DNA of 61,179 nt from Campylobacterales bacterium (GTDB lineage: Bacteria > Campylobacterota > Campylobacteria > Campylobacterales > Nitratiruptoraceae), in the NCBI GenBank assembly GCA_027082175.1, contig JALWIX010000032.1:1-61179 (forward strand). The letters are read 5' to 3'. Both the position numbers and the translations under genes were made by a program. Shown here piece after piece: positions 60,925 through 61,179 of this stretch. The first letter of the stretch is position 1. Each line of letters opens with the position of its first letter. A model generated the notes under the pieces. The model worked only from the letters and a program-made list of their open reading frames with translations. It was not told the DNA's origin and searched no databases.

Positions 60925-61001
60925 TGGAGCCGGTGAAGGGACTCGAACCCCCGACCTGCTGATTACAAATCAGCTGCTCTAGCCAACTGAGCTACACCGG
61001 C
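60925..61001 (-). tRNA. tRNA-Thr (UGU anticodon)
   Basis: A 77-nt cloverleaf on the minus strand: acceptor GCCGGTG/CACCGGC, T-arm CGGGGGTTCGAGTCCCT, anticodon loop TTTGTAA between GCTGA and TCAGC. The 3' CCA is encoded. It is the first tRNA of the array and lies 42 bp from the transposase end. Confidence 0.97.
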
Positions 61002-61043
61002 AAACAAATTGGATTGGAATTATACAAATTTTTTTCAAGATTG

Positions 61044-61179
61044 TCAATAGATTGTATAAGTCCATAACATATGGCACTCATTATGATATTCAAGAAGGTA
61101 TTTTACCGGAGATTTAAAATTAAGTGAATAGTGGGGTATTTTGGTATTGTAATCGACGAGCCAATTAGCAAGTTTTTTG
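61044..61179 (-). mobile_element. C-terminal end of a DDE/integrase-core transposase (partial at window edge)
   Basis: The minus strand is open from the right edge to a TGA at 61044-61046 and encodes 44 residues. They include WLVDYNTKIPHYSLNFKSP, then YLLEYHNECHMLW. The pattern WL..YN...PH.SL...SP..YL is the end of rve-type transposases (IS481/IS3-like). Whether the rest is intact cannot be seen. It lies just upstream of the tRNA-tuf array. Confidence 0.72.

Overview
The window is AT-rich, gene-dense bacterial chromosome. It most likely comes from a Campylobacterota (Epsilonproteobacteria) member of the chemolithotrophic or vent type (Nitratiruptor, Nautilia or Sulfurimonas-like). The main evidence is a 14-gene complex I operon without the normal NADH-oxidising subunits, which carries the small NuoE-like and atypical NuoF-like proteins known from Helicobacter and Campylobacter and has two nuoG genes. 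The joined order tuf-rpmG-tRNA-Trp-secE-nusG-rplKAJL-rpoBC-rpsL-rpsG-fusA also fits. The genus cannot be fixed from sequence reading alone.

Layout. 1-16651 (minus): nuoA-B-C-D-E'-F'-G1-G2-H-I-J-K-L-M-N, with nuoN cut by the window edge. The NADH/FMN module is replaced by a 76-residue NuoE-like protein and a fusion of a NuoF-type iron-sulfur domain to a GltD/NfnB-like flavoprotein. The two nuoG genes share a 631-bp identical tract. 16652-21609 (mostly minus): AAA+ ATPase, endonuclease IV, a lipoprotein, a small membrane protein, a Mut7-C family protein and a metallophosphatase. 21631-23672: a LexA-like S24 repressor divergent from a Y-family DNA polymerase, which looks like a small damage-response switch. 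23728-30139: porin-like protein, PstS-like protein, sensor kinase, convergent response regulator and a nine-heme lipoprotein cytochrome, probably a sensing and electron-transfer module. 30232-33511 (minus): RRM protein, HTH/coiled-coil protein, a strongly structured non-coding patch, a glycine-zipper protein and a chemoreceptor with a c-type heme motif. 33589-43467: a type II secretion system in two divergent operons (minus gspK-L-M-N-C-D-E-F; plus gspG and three more pseudopilins). 43469-61001 (minus): the translation/transcription supercluster, led by the tRNA array Thr(UGU)-Tyr-Gly-Thr(GGU)-tuf. 61044-61179: the 3' end of a transposase.

How the genes work together. Complex I would take electrons from a low-potential carrier or NAD(P)H through the GltD-like unit. 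The cytochrome, the heme chemoreceptor and the two-component system suggest sensing of, and electron transfer to, acceptors outside the inner membrane. The type II system could export outer-surface proteins, possibly including such cytochromes (inference).

Beyond genes, at least six intergenic gaps in the nuo and ribosomal operons hold long AT-rich hairpins or crossing inverted repeats built from permuted short words. They look like one family of degenerate structured elements. Start codons were re-chosen from Shine-Dalgarno spacing where this was clear, and several are GTG or TTG.
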